Assembly (NCBI GenBank): GCA_943735955.1
Contig: OX030956.1
Location: forward strand, 15,977,695 to 16,041,694
Source of the DNA: Piscicola geometra
Taxonomy: Eukaryota; Annelida; Clitellata; Hirudinida; Piscicolidae
Reading direction: 5' to 3'
Length of the DNA stretch: 64,000 nt
In this document: piece after piece, positions 1-8,579 of the stretch
Layout of the letters: every line of letters starts with the position of its first letter
How positions within the stretch are numbered: position 1 is the first letter of the stretch
Notes under the pieces: model-generated
Seen by the model: the letters and a program-made list of their open reading frames with translations, nothing else
Told to the model about the DNA's origin: nothing
The model's database searches: none
Program-made: the position numbers and the translations under genes

Positions 1-21
1 CTAGTCTTCTTGCTCGTGTAT

Positions 22-281
22 TACCTGGTTAATCCTGCCAGTAGTTATAGGCTTGTCTCAAAGATTCAGCTCGTAAATTTTGGTGACTCTGAATAAATAA
101 CGGCTGATCGCACGACCTAGCGTCGGCGACAGATCTTTCAAGTGTGTGCCCTATCAACTTTCGATGGTATGTGATATGCTTACCATGGTTGTAACGGGTA
201 ACGGGGAATCGGGGTTTGATTCCGGAGAGGGAGCATGAGAAACGGCTACCACATCCAAGGAAGGCAGCAGGCGCGCAAATT
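22..281 (+). pseudogene. 18S rRNA 5' fragment, copy 1 (internally deleted)
   Basis: It begins with the eukaryotic SSU rRNA 5' end (TACCTGGTT.ATCCTGCC) and matches it as far as CTCAAAGATT. It then jumps over about 200 nt of normal 18S and resumes at GGTGACTCTGAATAA. The match continues through TTTCAAGTGTGTGCCCTATC, GGTAACGGGGAATC and GGAGAGGGAGCATGAG to GGCGCGCAAATT, where 18S similarity stops at position 281. Copy 1 carries private changes in nearly invariant bases (GGTTGAT to GGTTAAT, ATATGC to ATAGGC, CGGCTCG to CAGCTCG). These changes and the missing segment mean it cannot form a functional SSU 5' domain. The match is from memory of conserved 18S sequence, not from a search. Block C2 follows directly. 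Confidence 0.93.
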
Positions 282-693
282 TGTCTCATGATTGAACGAA
301 AGATTTTTTAAAAACTTCATTTTTAAAAATTTTTCACTGGCAATGAAATTCCACGCTAGGCCGAGATCCTCGCCGCTCCGGTCGAATGCGCGAGAAAACA
401 TGCTTTAATCGGCTTGGGTCCCATTGAAACGCGATTATAATCTGTAAATTTACTCTTAATTTTCTAAGACTTTCAAGTTTTTCAACGGCATCCGCCGTCG
501 CATCTCCTATCTCCCTCGATGACCGCTCACTTAGTGTATTAACAACTCGTTTCGATCTTATCGTCTATTTATCGTAATTAAATTTTTTTTGCTTTATTCA
601 CCCCCCTTAGTTAAGGAAAAAGGGTAGATATGACCCCGCGGGCAGTCTCCGGAAAACCAAAGATTTTTGATTCCGGGGGAAGTATGGTTGCAA
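282..693 (+). repeat. Block C2, copy 1 (spacer block ending in central 18S fragment)
   Basis: About 412 bp. It opens with TGTCTCATGATTGAACGAAAG, then an AT-rich tract, then about 100 bp shared with block C1 (CACGCTAGGCCGAGATCC to ATAATCTGTAAA). It then diverges from C1 into sequence unique to C2 and ends in a central 18S fragment touching the array. A small hairpin, ACGGC-ATCC-GCCGT, lies in the unique part. No gene is recognisable. This copy has CGT where other copies have CAT, so the minus-strand start codon of the short open frame seen in six other C2 copies is absent. Confidence 0.85.
630..693 (+). pseudogene. 18S rRNA central fragment, copy 1
   Basis: It matches the conserved central 18S segment ATGACCC.GCGGGCAG..TCCGGGAAACCAAAG...TTCCGGGGGAAGTATGGTTGCAA, roughly nucleotides 1100-1165 in human numbering. 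18S would continue AGCTGAAACTTAAAGG, but here the match stops at GTTGCAA and the 9-bp array starts at once. This copy reads CCGGAAAACC where the others read CCGGGAAACC. Confidence 0.9.
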
Positions 694-2412
694 GACGATG
701 AAGACGATGAAGACGATGAAGACGATGAAGACGGTGAAGACGATGAAGACGATAAAGACGATAAAGACGATGAAGACGATGAAGACGATGAAGACGGTGA
801 AGACGATGAAGACGATGAAGACGGTGAAGACGGTGAAGACGATGAAGACGAACGATGAAGACGGAGAAGACGGAGAAGACGGAGAAGACGGTGAAGACGG
901 TGAAGACGGTGAAGACGGTGAAGACGGTGAAGACGGTGAAGACGATGAAGACGGTGAAGACGATGAAGACGGTGAAGACGATGAAGACGGTGAAGACGGT
1001 GAAGACGATGAAGACGGTGAAGACGGTGAAGACGGTGAAGACGAACGATGAAGACGATGAAGACGGTGAAGACGATGAAGACGATGAAAACGGTGAAGAC
1101 GATGAAGACGGTGAAGACGATGAAGACGGTGAAGACGGTGAAGACGAACGATGAAGACGATGAAGACGGTGAAGACGATGAAGACGGTGAAGACGATGAA
1201 GACGGTGAAGACGATGAAGACGGTGAAGACGATGAAGACGGTGAAGACGATGAAGACGGTGAAGACGAACGATGAAGACGATGAAGACGGTGAAGACGAT
1301 GAAGACGGTGAAGACGATGAAGACGGTGAAGACGGTGAAGACGATGAAGACGGTGAAGACGATGAAGACGGTGAAGACGGTGAAGACGATGAAGACGGTG
1401 AAGACGATGAAGACGATGAAGACGGTGAAGACGATGAAGACGGTGAAGACGGTGAAGACGACGAAGACGGTGAAGACGGTGAAGACGGTGAAGACGATGA
1501 AGACGGTGAAGACGATGAAGACGGTGAAGACGATGAAGACGGTGAAGACGGTGAAGACGAACGATGAAGACGATGAAGACGGTGAAGACGATGAAGACGA
1601 TGAAGACGATGAAGACGGTGAAGACGGTGAAGACGGTGAAGACGGTGAAGACGGTGAAGACGAACGATGAAGACGATGAAGACGGTGAAGACGGTGAAGA
1701 CGGTGAAGACGATGAAGACGGTGAAGACGATGAAGACGGTGAAGACGATGAAGACGATGAAGACGGTGAAGACGATGAAGACGGTGAAGACGGTGAAGAC
1801 GGTGAAGACGGTGAAGACGATGAAGACGATGAAGACGGTGAAGACGGTGAAGACGATGAAGACGGTGAAGACGATGAAGACGGTGAAGACGGTGAAGACG
1901 GTGAAGACGGTGAAGACGATGAAGACGGTGAAGACGATGAAGACGGTGAAGACGATGAAGACGGTGAAGACGATGAAGACGGTGAAGACGAACGATGAAG
2001 ACGATGAAGACGGTGAAGACGATGAAGACGATGAAAACGGTGAAGACGATGAATACGGTGAAGACGAACGATGAAGACGATGAAGACGGTGAAGACGATG
2101 AAGACGGTGAAGACGGTGAAGACGGTGAAGACGGTGAAGACGGTGAAGACGATGAAGACGTTAAAGACGATGAAGACGGAGAAGTCGGTGAAGACGAACG
2201 ATGAAGACGGTGAAGACGATGAAGACGGTGAAGACGGTGAAGACAATGAAGACGATGAAGACGGTGAAGACGATGAAGACGGTGAAGACGGTGAAGACGG
2301 TGAAGACGGTGAAGACGATGAAGACGATGAAGACGGTGAAGACGGTGAAGACGATGAAGACGATGAAGACGATGAAGACGGTGAAGACGATGAAGACGAT
2401 GAAGACGATGAA
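694..2412 (+). repeat. 9-bp minisatellite array A1 (GAAGACGRT)n
   Basis: 1.7 kb of head-to-tail GAAGACGAT/GAAGACGGT monomers. The 13-bp variant GAAGACGAACGAT recurs (for example at 843, 1043, 1146, 1265, 1557), each time shifting phase by +1. Minor variants include GGAGAAGAC near 858-890, GACGACGAAG near 1459, and GACGTTAAAGAC near 2160. The array sits between the central 18S fragment and block B. Open frames in it are compositional and I call no CDS. Confidence 0.97.
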
Positions 2413-2620
2413 AGGTGTTGGTTGATATAGACAGCAGTTAAAATAAAATTGTTTCAATCTTATCGTCTCTTATACGGCCGTATTTTCGTTTCACAAAAAT
2501 TGAAACTCGATGTCTCACGCTAGTTAACTCTTGTATATTCTATAGGTATAGGCATGCTTCGAAACTCAAGATAATAAAGTTTCAAATGGCAACTCTTGTC
2601 AAATGAACTTATTTTGAGAT
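2413..2620 (+). repeat. Block B, copy 1 (array-end block, decayed 18S 5' fragment?)
   Basis: 208 bp following the array. Its first ~45 bp line up with the 18S 5' end: GGTTGAT, then CAG.AGTTA at the correct spacing, then TTGTTTCAA against 18S TTGTCTCAA. GGTAT...ATGCTT further on (near 2545-2560) is collinear with GGTATGTGATATGCTT. Like the 18S fragment, it is followed directly by TTGTCTCATGATTGAACG. The first 23 aligned positions agree at about 18; the rest is weak. Private change: ACGGCCGTATT. Confidence 0.75.
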
Positions 2621-3103
2621 TTGTCTCATGATTGAACGAAAGATTAAAAAAAAATTTTTTTTTAATTTTTCACCGGCAATGAAATTCCACGCTAGGCCGA
2701 GATCCTCACCGCTCCGGTCGAATGCGCGAGAAAACATGCCTTCACCGGCTTGGGTCCCATTGAAACGCGATTATAATCTGTAAACGATTATAAAAAGACT
2801 GACCGATCAAATATTTTGAGCTCGAAACAAGTTTCTCGAAAAGCACCTTGAACGTTTGTTATTCCCCACTGGCCTGATGCGCTGCTTATTCGCTTAAGAT
2901 AGGCTAACCGTTCAAGGGGACGTCTATTAGCGGCAATAAGCGCGTGATCTCCTATCATCATCACTCGATCTCGGTAAAGCAGAGATTCGAAGCTGATAAA
3001 TTATCTTCGATATAGCCGCTTTTACGAGCGGCGACGACTATCGAAGGCGACTAGAAGACTCGTCGACTTTAGGCCAGCGACGCTAGACTTCTTGCTCGTG
3101 TAT
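2621..3103 (+). repeat. Block C1, copy a (spacer / 5'-ETS-like, leads into 18S fragment)
   Basis: 483 bp between B1 and an 18S 5' fragment. It begins like C2, but after ATAATCTGTAAA it continues with a second CGATTATAA (direct repeat), a TATAAAAAG box-like string, and about 300 bp of unique sequence ending CTTGCTCGTGTAT just before the 18S start. Lying immediately upstream of a correct 18S 5' end makes it a candidate external transcribed spacer; this is inference from position only. The AT tract here is atypical (long A run followed by long T run). Confidence 0.8.
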
Positions 3104-3363
3104 TACTTGGTTGATCCTGCCAGTAGTTATATGCTTGTCTCAAAGATTCGGCTCGTAAATTTTGTTGACTCTGAATAAATAACGGCTGATAGCATGACCT
3201 AGCGTCGGCGACAGATCTTTCAAGTGTGTGCCCTATCAACTTTCGATGGTATGTGATATGCTTACCATGGTTGTAACGTGTAACGGGGAATCAGAGTTCG
3301 ATTCCGGAGAGGGAGCATGAGAAACGGCTACCACATCCAAGGAAGGCAGCAGACGCGCAAATT
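3104..3363 (+). pseudogene. 18S rRNA 5' fragment, copy 2
   Basis: Same 260-bp internally deleted structure. Private changes: TACTTGG at the start, TTTTGTTGACTC, GATAGCATGACC, AACGTGTAACGG, AATCAGAGTTCG and CAGCAGACGCGC. The changes fall in positions that are near-invariant in working 18S, so this is a non-functional copy. Confidence 0.92.
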
Positions 3364-3849
3364 TGTCTCATGATTGAACGAAAGATTTTTTAAAAACTTC
3401 ATTTTAAAAATTTTTTCACTGGCAATGAAATTTCACGCTAGGCCGAGATCCTCGCAGCTCCGGTCGAATGCGCGAGAAAACATGCCTTCACCGGTTTGGG
3501 TCCAATTGAAACGCGATTATAATCTGTAAACGATTATAAAAAGAATGACCGATCAAATATTATGAGCTCGAAACGAGTTTCTCAAAAAGCACCTTGAACA
3601 TTTGTTATTCCCCACTGGCCTGATGCGCTGCTTATTCGCTTAAGATAGGCTAACCGTTCAAGGGGACGTCTATTAGCGGCAATAAGCGCGTGATCTCCTA
3701 TCATCATCACTCGATCTCGGTAAAGCAGAGATTCGAAGCTGATAAATTATCTTCGATATAGCCGCTTTTACGAGCGGCGACGACTATCGAAGGCGACTAG
3801 AAGACTCGTCGACTTTAGGCCAGCGACGCTAGTCTTCTTGCTCGTGTAT
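3364..3849 (+). repeat. Block C1, copy b
   Basis: 486 bp between two 18S 5' fragments; with the following fragment it makes one 746-bp tandem unit. Private changes: CTCGCAGCTCC, ACCGGTTTGGGTCCAATTG, AAAAGAATGACC, AATATTATGAGC. It belongs to the CGTTCAAGGGG subgroup of C1. Confidence 0.85.
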
Positions 3850-4109
3850 TACCTGGTTGATCCTGCCAGTAGTTATATGCTTGTCTCAAAGATTCGGCTC
3901 GTAAATTTTGGTGACTCTGAATAAATAACGGCTGATCGCACGACCTAGCGTCGGCGACAGATCTTTCAAGTGTGTGACCTATCAACTTTCGATAGTATGT
4001 GATATGCTTACCACGGTTGTAACGGGTAACGGGGAATCAGGGTTCGATTCCGGAGAGGAAGCATGAGAAACGGCTACCACATCTAAGGAAGGCAGCAGGC
4101 GCGCAAATT
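3850..4109 (+). pseudogene. 18S rRNA 5' fragment, copy 3
   Basis: Same breakpoints as the other copies, exactly 746 bp after copy 2. Private changes: GTGTGACCTATC, TTCGATAGTATG, GAGAGGAAGCATG and ACATCTAAGG. It is followed by block C2 rather than C1. Confidence 0.93.
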
Positions 4110-4522
4110 TGTCTCATGATTGAACGAAAGATTTTTTAAAAACTTCATTTTTTAAAAATTTTCACTGGCAATGAAATTCCACGCTAGGCCGAGATCCTCG
4201 CCGCTCCGGTCGAATGCGCGAGAAAACATGCTTTAATCGGCTTGGGTCCCATTGAAACGCGATTATAATCTGTAAATTTACTCTTAATTTTCTAAGACTT
4301 TCAAGTTTTTCAACGGCATCCGCCGTCGCATATCCTATCTCCCTCGATGACTGCTCACTTAGTGTATTAACAACTCGTTTCGATCTTATCATCTATTTAT
4401 CGTAATTAAATTTTTTTTTGCTTTTTTCACCCCCCTTAGTTAAGGAAAAAGGGTAGATATGACCCCGCGGGCAGTCTCCGGGAAACCAAAGATTTTTGAT
4501 TCCGGGGGAAGTATGGTTGCAA
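4110..4522 (+). repeat. Block C2, copy 2
   Basis: 413 bp. It shares the CGCATATCC variant with copy 4 (11,521), consistent with the 7.4-kb macro-duplication. The poly-T run is followed by GCTTTTTTCACCCC instead of GCTTTATTCACCCC. The minus strand holds an ATG-initiated 76-codon open frame (4162-4392) seen in most C2 copies; its product matches nothing I know. Confidence 0.87.
4459..4522 (+). pseudogene. 18S rRNA central fragment, copy 2
   Basis: Central 18S match ending at GTTGCAA, with the array starting at the next base. It differs from typical 18S by CAGTCTCC for CAGCTTCC and AAAGATTTTTGATTCC for AAAGTTTTTGGGTTCC. Confidence 0.92.
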
Positions 4523-7522
4523 GACGATGAAGACGATGAAGACGATGAAGACGATGAAGACGGTGAAGACGATGAAGACGATGAAGACGATGAAGACGAT
4601 GAAGACGATGAAGACGATGAAGACGATGAAGACGATGAAGACGATGAAGACGATGAAGACGATGAAGACGGTGAAGACGGTGAAGAAGATGAAGACGGTG
4701 AAGACGGTGAAGAAGATGAAGACGGTGAAGACGATGAAGACGATGAAGACGATGAAGACGGTGAAGACGGTGAAGACGATGAAGACGGTAAAGACGATGA
4801 AGACGGTAAAGACGATGAAGACGGTGAAGACGATGAAGACTGTGAAGACGGTGAAGACAAACGATGAAGACGATGAAGACGGTGAAGACGATGAAGACGG
4901 TGAAGACGATGAAGACGGTGAAGACGATAAAGACGGTGAAGACGATGAAGACGATGAAGACTAACGATGAAGACGGTGAAGACGGTGAAGACGGTGAAGA
5001 CGATGAAGACGATGAAGACGGTGAAGACGATGAAGACGGTGAAGACGAACGATGAAGACGATGAAGACGGTGAAGACGATGAAGACGATGAAAACGGTGA
5101 AGACGATGAAGACGGTGAAGACGATGAAGACGGTGAAGACGGTGAAGACAAACGATGAAGACGATGAAGACGATGAAGACGGTGAAGACGGTGAAGACGA
5201 ACGATGAAGACGATGAAGACGGTGAAGACGATGAAGACGGTTATGACGATGAAGACGGTGAAGACGAACGATGAAGACGATGAAGACGGTGAAGACGATG
5301 AAGACGGTGAAGACGATGAAGACGGTGAAGACGGTGAAGACGGTGAAGACGGTGAAGACGATGAAGACGGTGAAGACGATGAAGACGGTGAAGACGATGA
5401 AGACGGTGAAGACGGTGAAGACGAACGATGAAGACGGTGAAGACGATGAAGACGGTGAAGACGGTGAAGACGATGAAGACGGTGAAGACGATGAAGACGA
5501 TGAAGACGATGAAGACGATGAAGACGATGAAGACGATGAAGACGATGAAGACGGTGAAGACGGTGAAGAAGATGAAGACGGTGAAGACGGTGAAGAAGAT
5601 GAAGACGGTGAAGACGATGAAGACGATGAAGACGATGAAGACGGTGAAGACGGTGAAGACGATGAAGACGGTAAAGACGATGAAGACGGTAAAGACGATG
5701 AAGACGATGAAGACGGTGAAGACGATGAAGACTGTGAAGACGGTGAAGACAAACGATGAAGACGATGAAGACGGTGAAGACGATGAAGACGGTGAAGACG
5801 ATGAAGACGGTGAAGACGATGAAGACGGTGAAGACGATGAAGACGATGAAGACTAACGATGAAGACGGTGAAGACGGTGAAGACGGTGAAGACGATGAAG
5901 ACGATGAAGACGGTGAAGACGATGAAGACGGTGAAGACGAACGATGAAGACGATGAAGACGGTGAAGACGATGAAGACGATGAAAACGGTGAAGACGATG
6001 AAGACGGTGAAGACGATGAAGACGGTGAAGACGGTGAAGACAAACGATGAAGACGACGAAAACGATGAAGACGGTGAAGACGGTGAAGACGAACGATGAA
6101 GACGATGAAGACGGTGAAGACGATGAAGACGGTTATGACGATGAAGACGGTGAAGACGAACGATGAAGACGATGAAGACGGTGAAGACGATGAAGACGGT
6201 GAAGACGATGAAGACGGTGAAGACGGTGAAGACGGTGAAGACGGTGAAGACGGTGAAGAAGATGAAGACGGTGAAGACGATGAAGACGGTGAAGACGATG
6301 AAGACGGTGAAGACGGTGAAGACGAACGATGAAGACGGTGAAGACGATGAAGACGGTGAAGACGGTGAAGACGATGAAGACGGTGAGCACGATGAAGACG
6401 GTGAAGACGGTGAAGACGAACGATGAAGACGATGAAGACGGTGAAGACGATGAAGACGGTGAAGACGATGAAGACGATGAAGACGGTGAAGACGATGAAG
6501 ACGGTGAAGACGGTGAAGACGGTGAAGACGGTGAAGACGGTGAAGACGGTGAAGACGATGGAGACGGTGAAGACGGTGAAGACGGTGAAGACGATGAAAA
6601 CGGTGAAGACGATGAAGACGGTGAAGACGATGAAGACGGTGAAGACGAACGATGAAGACGATGAAGACGGTGAAGACGATGAAGACGGTGAAGACGATGA
6701 AGACGATGAAGACGGTGAAGACGATGAAGACGGTGAAGACGGTGAAGACGGTGAAGACGGTGAAGACGTTGAAGACGATGAAGACGGTGAAGACGATGAA
6801 GACGGTGAAGACGAACGATGAAGACGGTGAAGAGGGTGAAGACGGTGAAGACGATGAAGACGGTGAAGACGATGAAGACGGTGAAGACGATGAAGACGGT
6901 GAAGACGGTGAAGACGAACGATGAAGACGATGAAGACGGTGAAGACGATGAAGACGATGAAAACGGTGAAGACGATGAAGACGGTGAAGACGATGAGGAC
7001 GGTGAAGACGGTGAAGACGAACGATGAAGCCGATAAAGACGGTGAAGACGATGAAGACGGTGAAGACGATGAAGACGGTGAAGACGAACGATGAAGACGG
7101 TGAAGACGGTGAAGACGATGAAGACGGTGAAGACGGTGAAGACGGTGAAGACGGTGAAGACGGTGAAGACGGTGAAGACGATGAAGACGGGGAAGACGAT
7201 GAAGACGATGGAGACGATGGAGACGGTGAAGACGGTGAAGACGAACGATGAAGACGGTGAAGACGATGAAGACGGTGAAGACGGTGAAGACGATGAAGAC
7301 GGTGAAGACGATGAAGACGGTGAAGACGGTGAAGACGATGAAGACGATGAAGACGGTGAAGACGATGAAGACGGTGAAGACGGTGAAGACGGTGAAGACG
7401 GTGAAGACGATGAAGACGATGAAGACGGTGAAGACGGTGAAGACGATGAAGACGATGAAGACGATGAAGACGGTGAAGACGATGAAGACGATGAAGACGA
7501 TGAAGACGATGAAGACGATGAA
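4523..7522 (+). repeat. 9-bp minisatellite array A2
   Basis: 3.0 kb. It starts with a nearly pure run of GAT-type monomers beside the 18S fragment, then becomes a GAT/GGT mixture. It contains GAAGAAGATG variants, GGTAAAGAC variants, a GACTAACGATG variant (4960, 5851) and GGTTATGAC (5240, 6132). An internal tandem duplication of about 892 bp explains why it is longer than its homologue A5: the block at 4864-5270 recurs at 5756-6160. Confidence 0.97.
4640..6160 (+). repeat. 892-bp tandem duplication inside array A2
   Basis: The order of variant monomers from about 4640 to 5270 (two GAAGAAGATG, two GGTAAAGAC, GACTGTGAAGAC, GACAAACGATG, GACTAACGATG, GGTTATGAC) is repeated from about 5530 to 6160 at an offset of 892 bp. 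The second copy carries small unit gains and losses. Array A5 has only one copy of this block. Confidence 0.85.
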
Positions 7523-7730
7523 AGGTGTTGGTTGATATAGACAGCAGTTAAAATAAAAGTGTTTCAATCTTATCGTCTCTTATACGGCCTTATTTTCGTT
7601 TCACAAAAAATGAAACTCGATGTCTCACGCTAGTTAACTCTTGTATATTCTATAGGTATAGGCATGCTTCGAAACTCAAGATAATAAAGTTTCAAAAGGC
7701 AATTCTTGTCAAATGAACTTATTTTGAGAT
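7523..7730 (+). repeat. Block B, copy 2
   Basis: 208 bp. It shares AAAAGTGTTTC and GGCAATTCTTG with B5 (14,110), as expected for homologous positions in the 7.4-kb macro-unit. Private change: TTTCAAAAGGC. Confidence 0.85.
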
Positions 7731-7784
7731 TTGTCTCATGATTGAACGAAAGATTATTTAAAATTTTTATTTTAAAAATTTTTC
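7731..7784 (+). repeat. Truncated block C (head only)
   Basis: Only the first ~54 bp of block C (TTGTCTCATGATTGAACG through the AT-rich tract to TTTTTCAC). The expected CGGCAATG is replaced by CGGTGAAGACGG, so a new 9-bp array begins in the middle of block C. The junction sits at a short shared string (AC). Confidence 0.88.
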
Positions 7785-7976
7785 ACGGTGAAGACGGTGA
7801 AGACGGTGAAGACGGTGAAGACGGTGAAGACGGTGAAGACGGTGAAGACGATGAAGACGGTGAAGACGATGAAGACGGTGAAGACGATGAAGACGGTGAA
7901 GACGGTGAAGACGGTGAAGACGAACGATGAAGACGATGAAGACGGTGAAGACGATGAAGACGATGAAGACGATGAA
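7785..7976 (+). repeat. Short 9-bp array A3
   Basis: 192 bp of monomers with one 13-bp variant near 7917. Unlike full-size arrays it is not preceded by the central 18S fragment; it is fused to truncated block C. It ends in the usual GATGAAAGGTG junction into block B. Confidence 0.95.
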
Positions 7977-8184
7977 AGGTGTTGGTTGATATAGACAGCA
8001 GTTAAAATAAAATTGTTTCAATCTTATCGTCTCTTATACGGCCTTATTTTTGTTTCACAAAAATTGAAACTCGATGTCTCACGCTAGTTAACTCTTGTAT
8101 ATTCTATAGGTATAGGCATGCTTCGAAACTCAAGATAATAAAGTTTCAAATGGCAACTCTTGTCAAATGAACTTATTTTGAGAT
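7977..8184 (+). repeat. Block B, copy 3
   Basis: 208 bp. Private change: TATTTTTGTTTCAC for TATTTTCGTTTCAC. It is followed directly by block C2 with no intervening C1-18S unit, unlike its homologue B6 at 14,560. Confidence 0.85.
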
Positions 8185-8579
8185 TTGTCTCATGATTGAA
8201 CGAAAGATTTTTTAAAATTTTTATTTAAAAAATTTTTCACCGGCAATGAAATTCCACGCTAGGCCGAGATCCTCGCCGCTCCGGTCGAATGCACGAGAAA
8301 ACATGCTTTAATCGGCTTGGGTCCCATTGAAACGCGATTATAATCTGTAAAAGACTTTCAAGTTTTTCAACGGCATCCGCCGTCGCATCTCCTATCTCCC
8401 TCGATGACTGCTCACTTAGTGTATTAACAACTCGTTTCGATCTTATCATCTATTTATCGTAATTAAATTTTTTTTTGCTTTATTCACCCCCCTTAGTTAA
8501 GGAAAAAGGGTAGATATGACCCCGCGGGCAGTCTCCGGGAAACCAAAGATTTTTGATTCCGGGGGAAGTATGGTTGCAA
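8185..8579 (+). repeat. Block C2, copy 3 (18-bp deletion)
   Basis: 395 bp. After ATAATCTGTAA, 18 bp present in the other copies are missing (the TTACTCTTAATTTTCT stretch). It joins B3 directly, which implies loss, or never gain, of exactly one 746-bp C1-18S unit relative to 14,768-15,513. The minus-strand short frame is shortened by six codons and stays open (8237-8449). Confidence 0.87.
8516..8579 (+). pseudogene. 18S rRNA central fragment, copy 3
   Basis: Central 18S match ending at GTTGCAA|GACGAT, like the other copies, with no private change noticed in the conserved core. Confidence 0.92.

Noticed and set aside
2438..2456. AATAAA in block B as a polyadenylation signal for a plus-strand array transcript
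   Set aside because: The hexamer is present just after the array, but the block is AT-rich and no gene precedes it. Not enough to call.
2621..2645. A third 18S piece at the head of block C (GAACGAAAG resembles 18S ATCAAGAACGAAAGT)
   Set aside because: Only nine consecutive bases match clearly and the flanks do not follow 18S. Too short to claim without an alignment to the species' own gene.
2791..2800. TATAAAAAG in block C1 as a promoter
   Set aside because: A TATA-like string in AT-rich spacer is expected by chance. RNA polymerase I promoters are not recognisable by sequence across species, and nothing else supports a start site here.
3104..3363. Functional 18S rRNA gene
   Set aside because: Only about 260 bp of the 5' region (with ~200 nt missing inside) and a separate ~64-bp central piece are present. 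No remaining 18S, 5.8S or 28S sequence is seen.
7091..7540. Plus-strand acidic EDD/EDG or KTM/KTV proteins
   Set aside because: Frames are bounded by the 13-bp variant and last about two blocks each. The pattern is the same everywhere and carries no independent protein signal.
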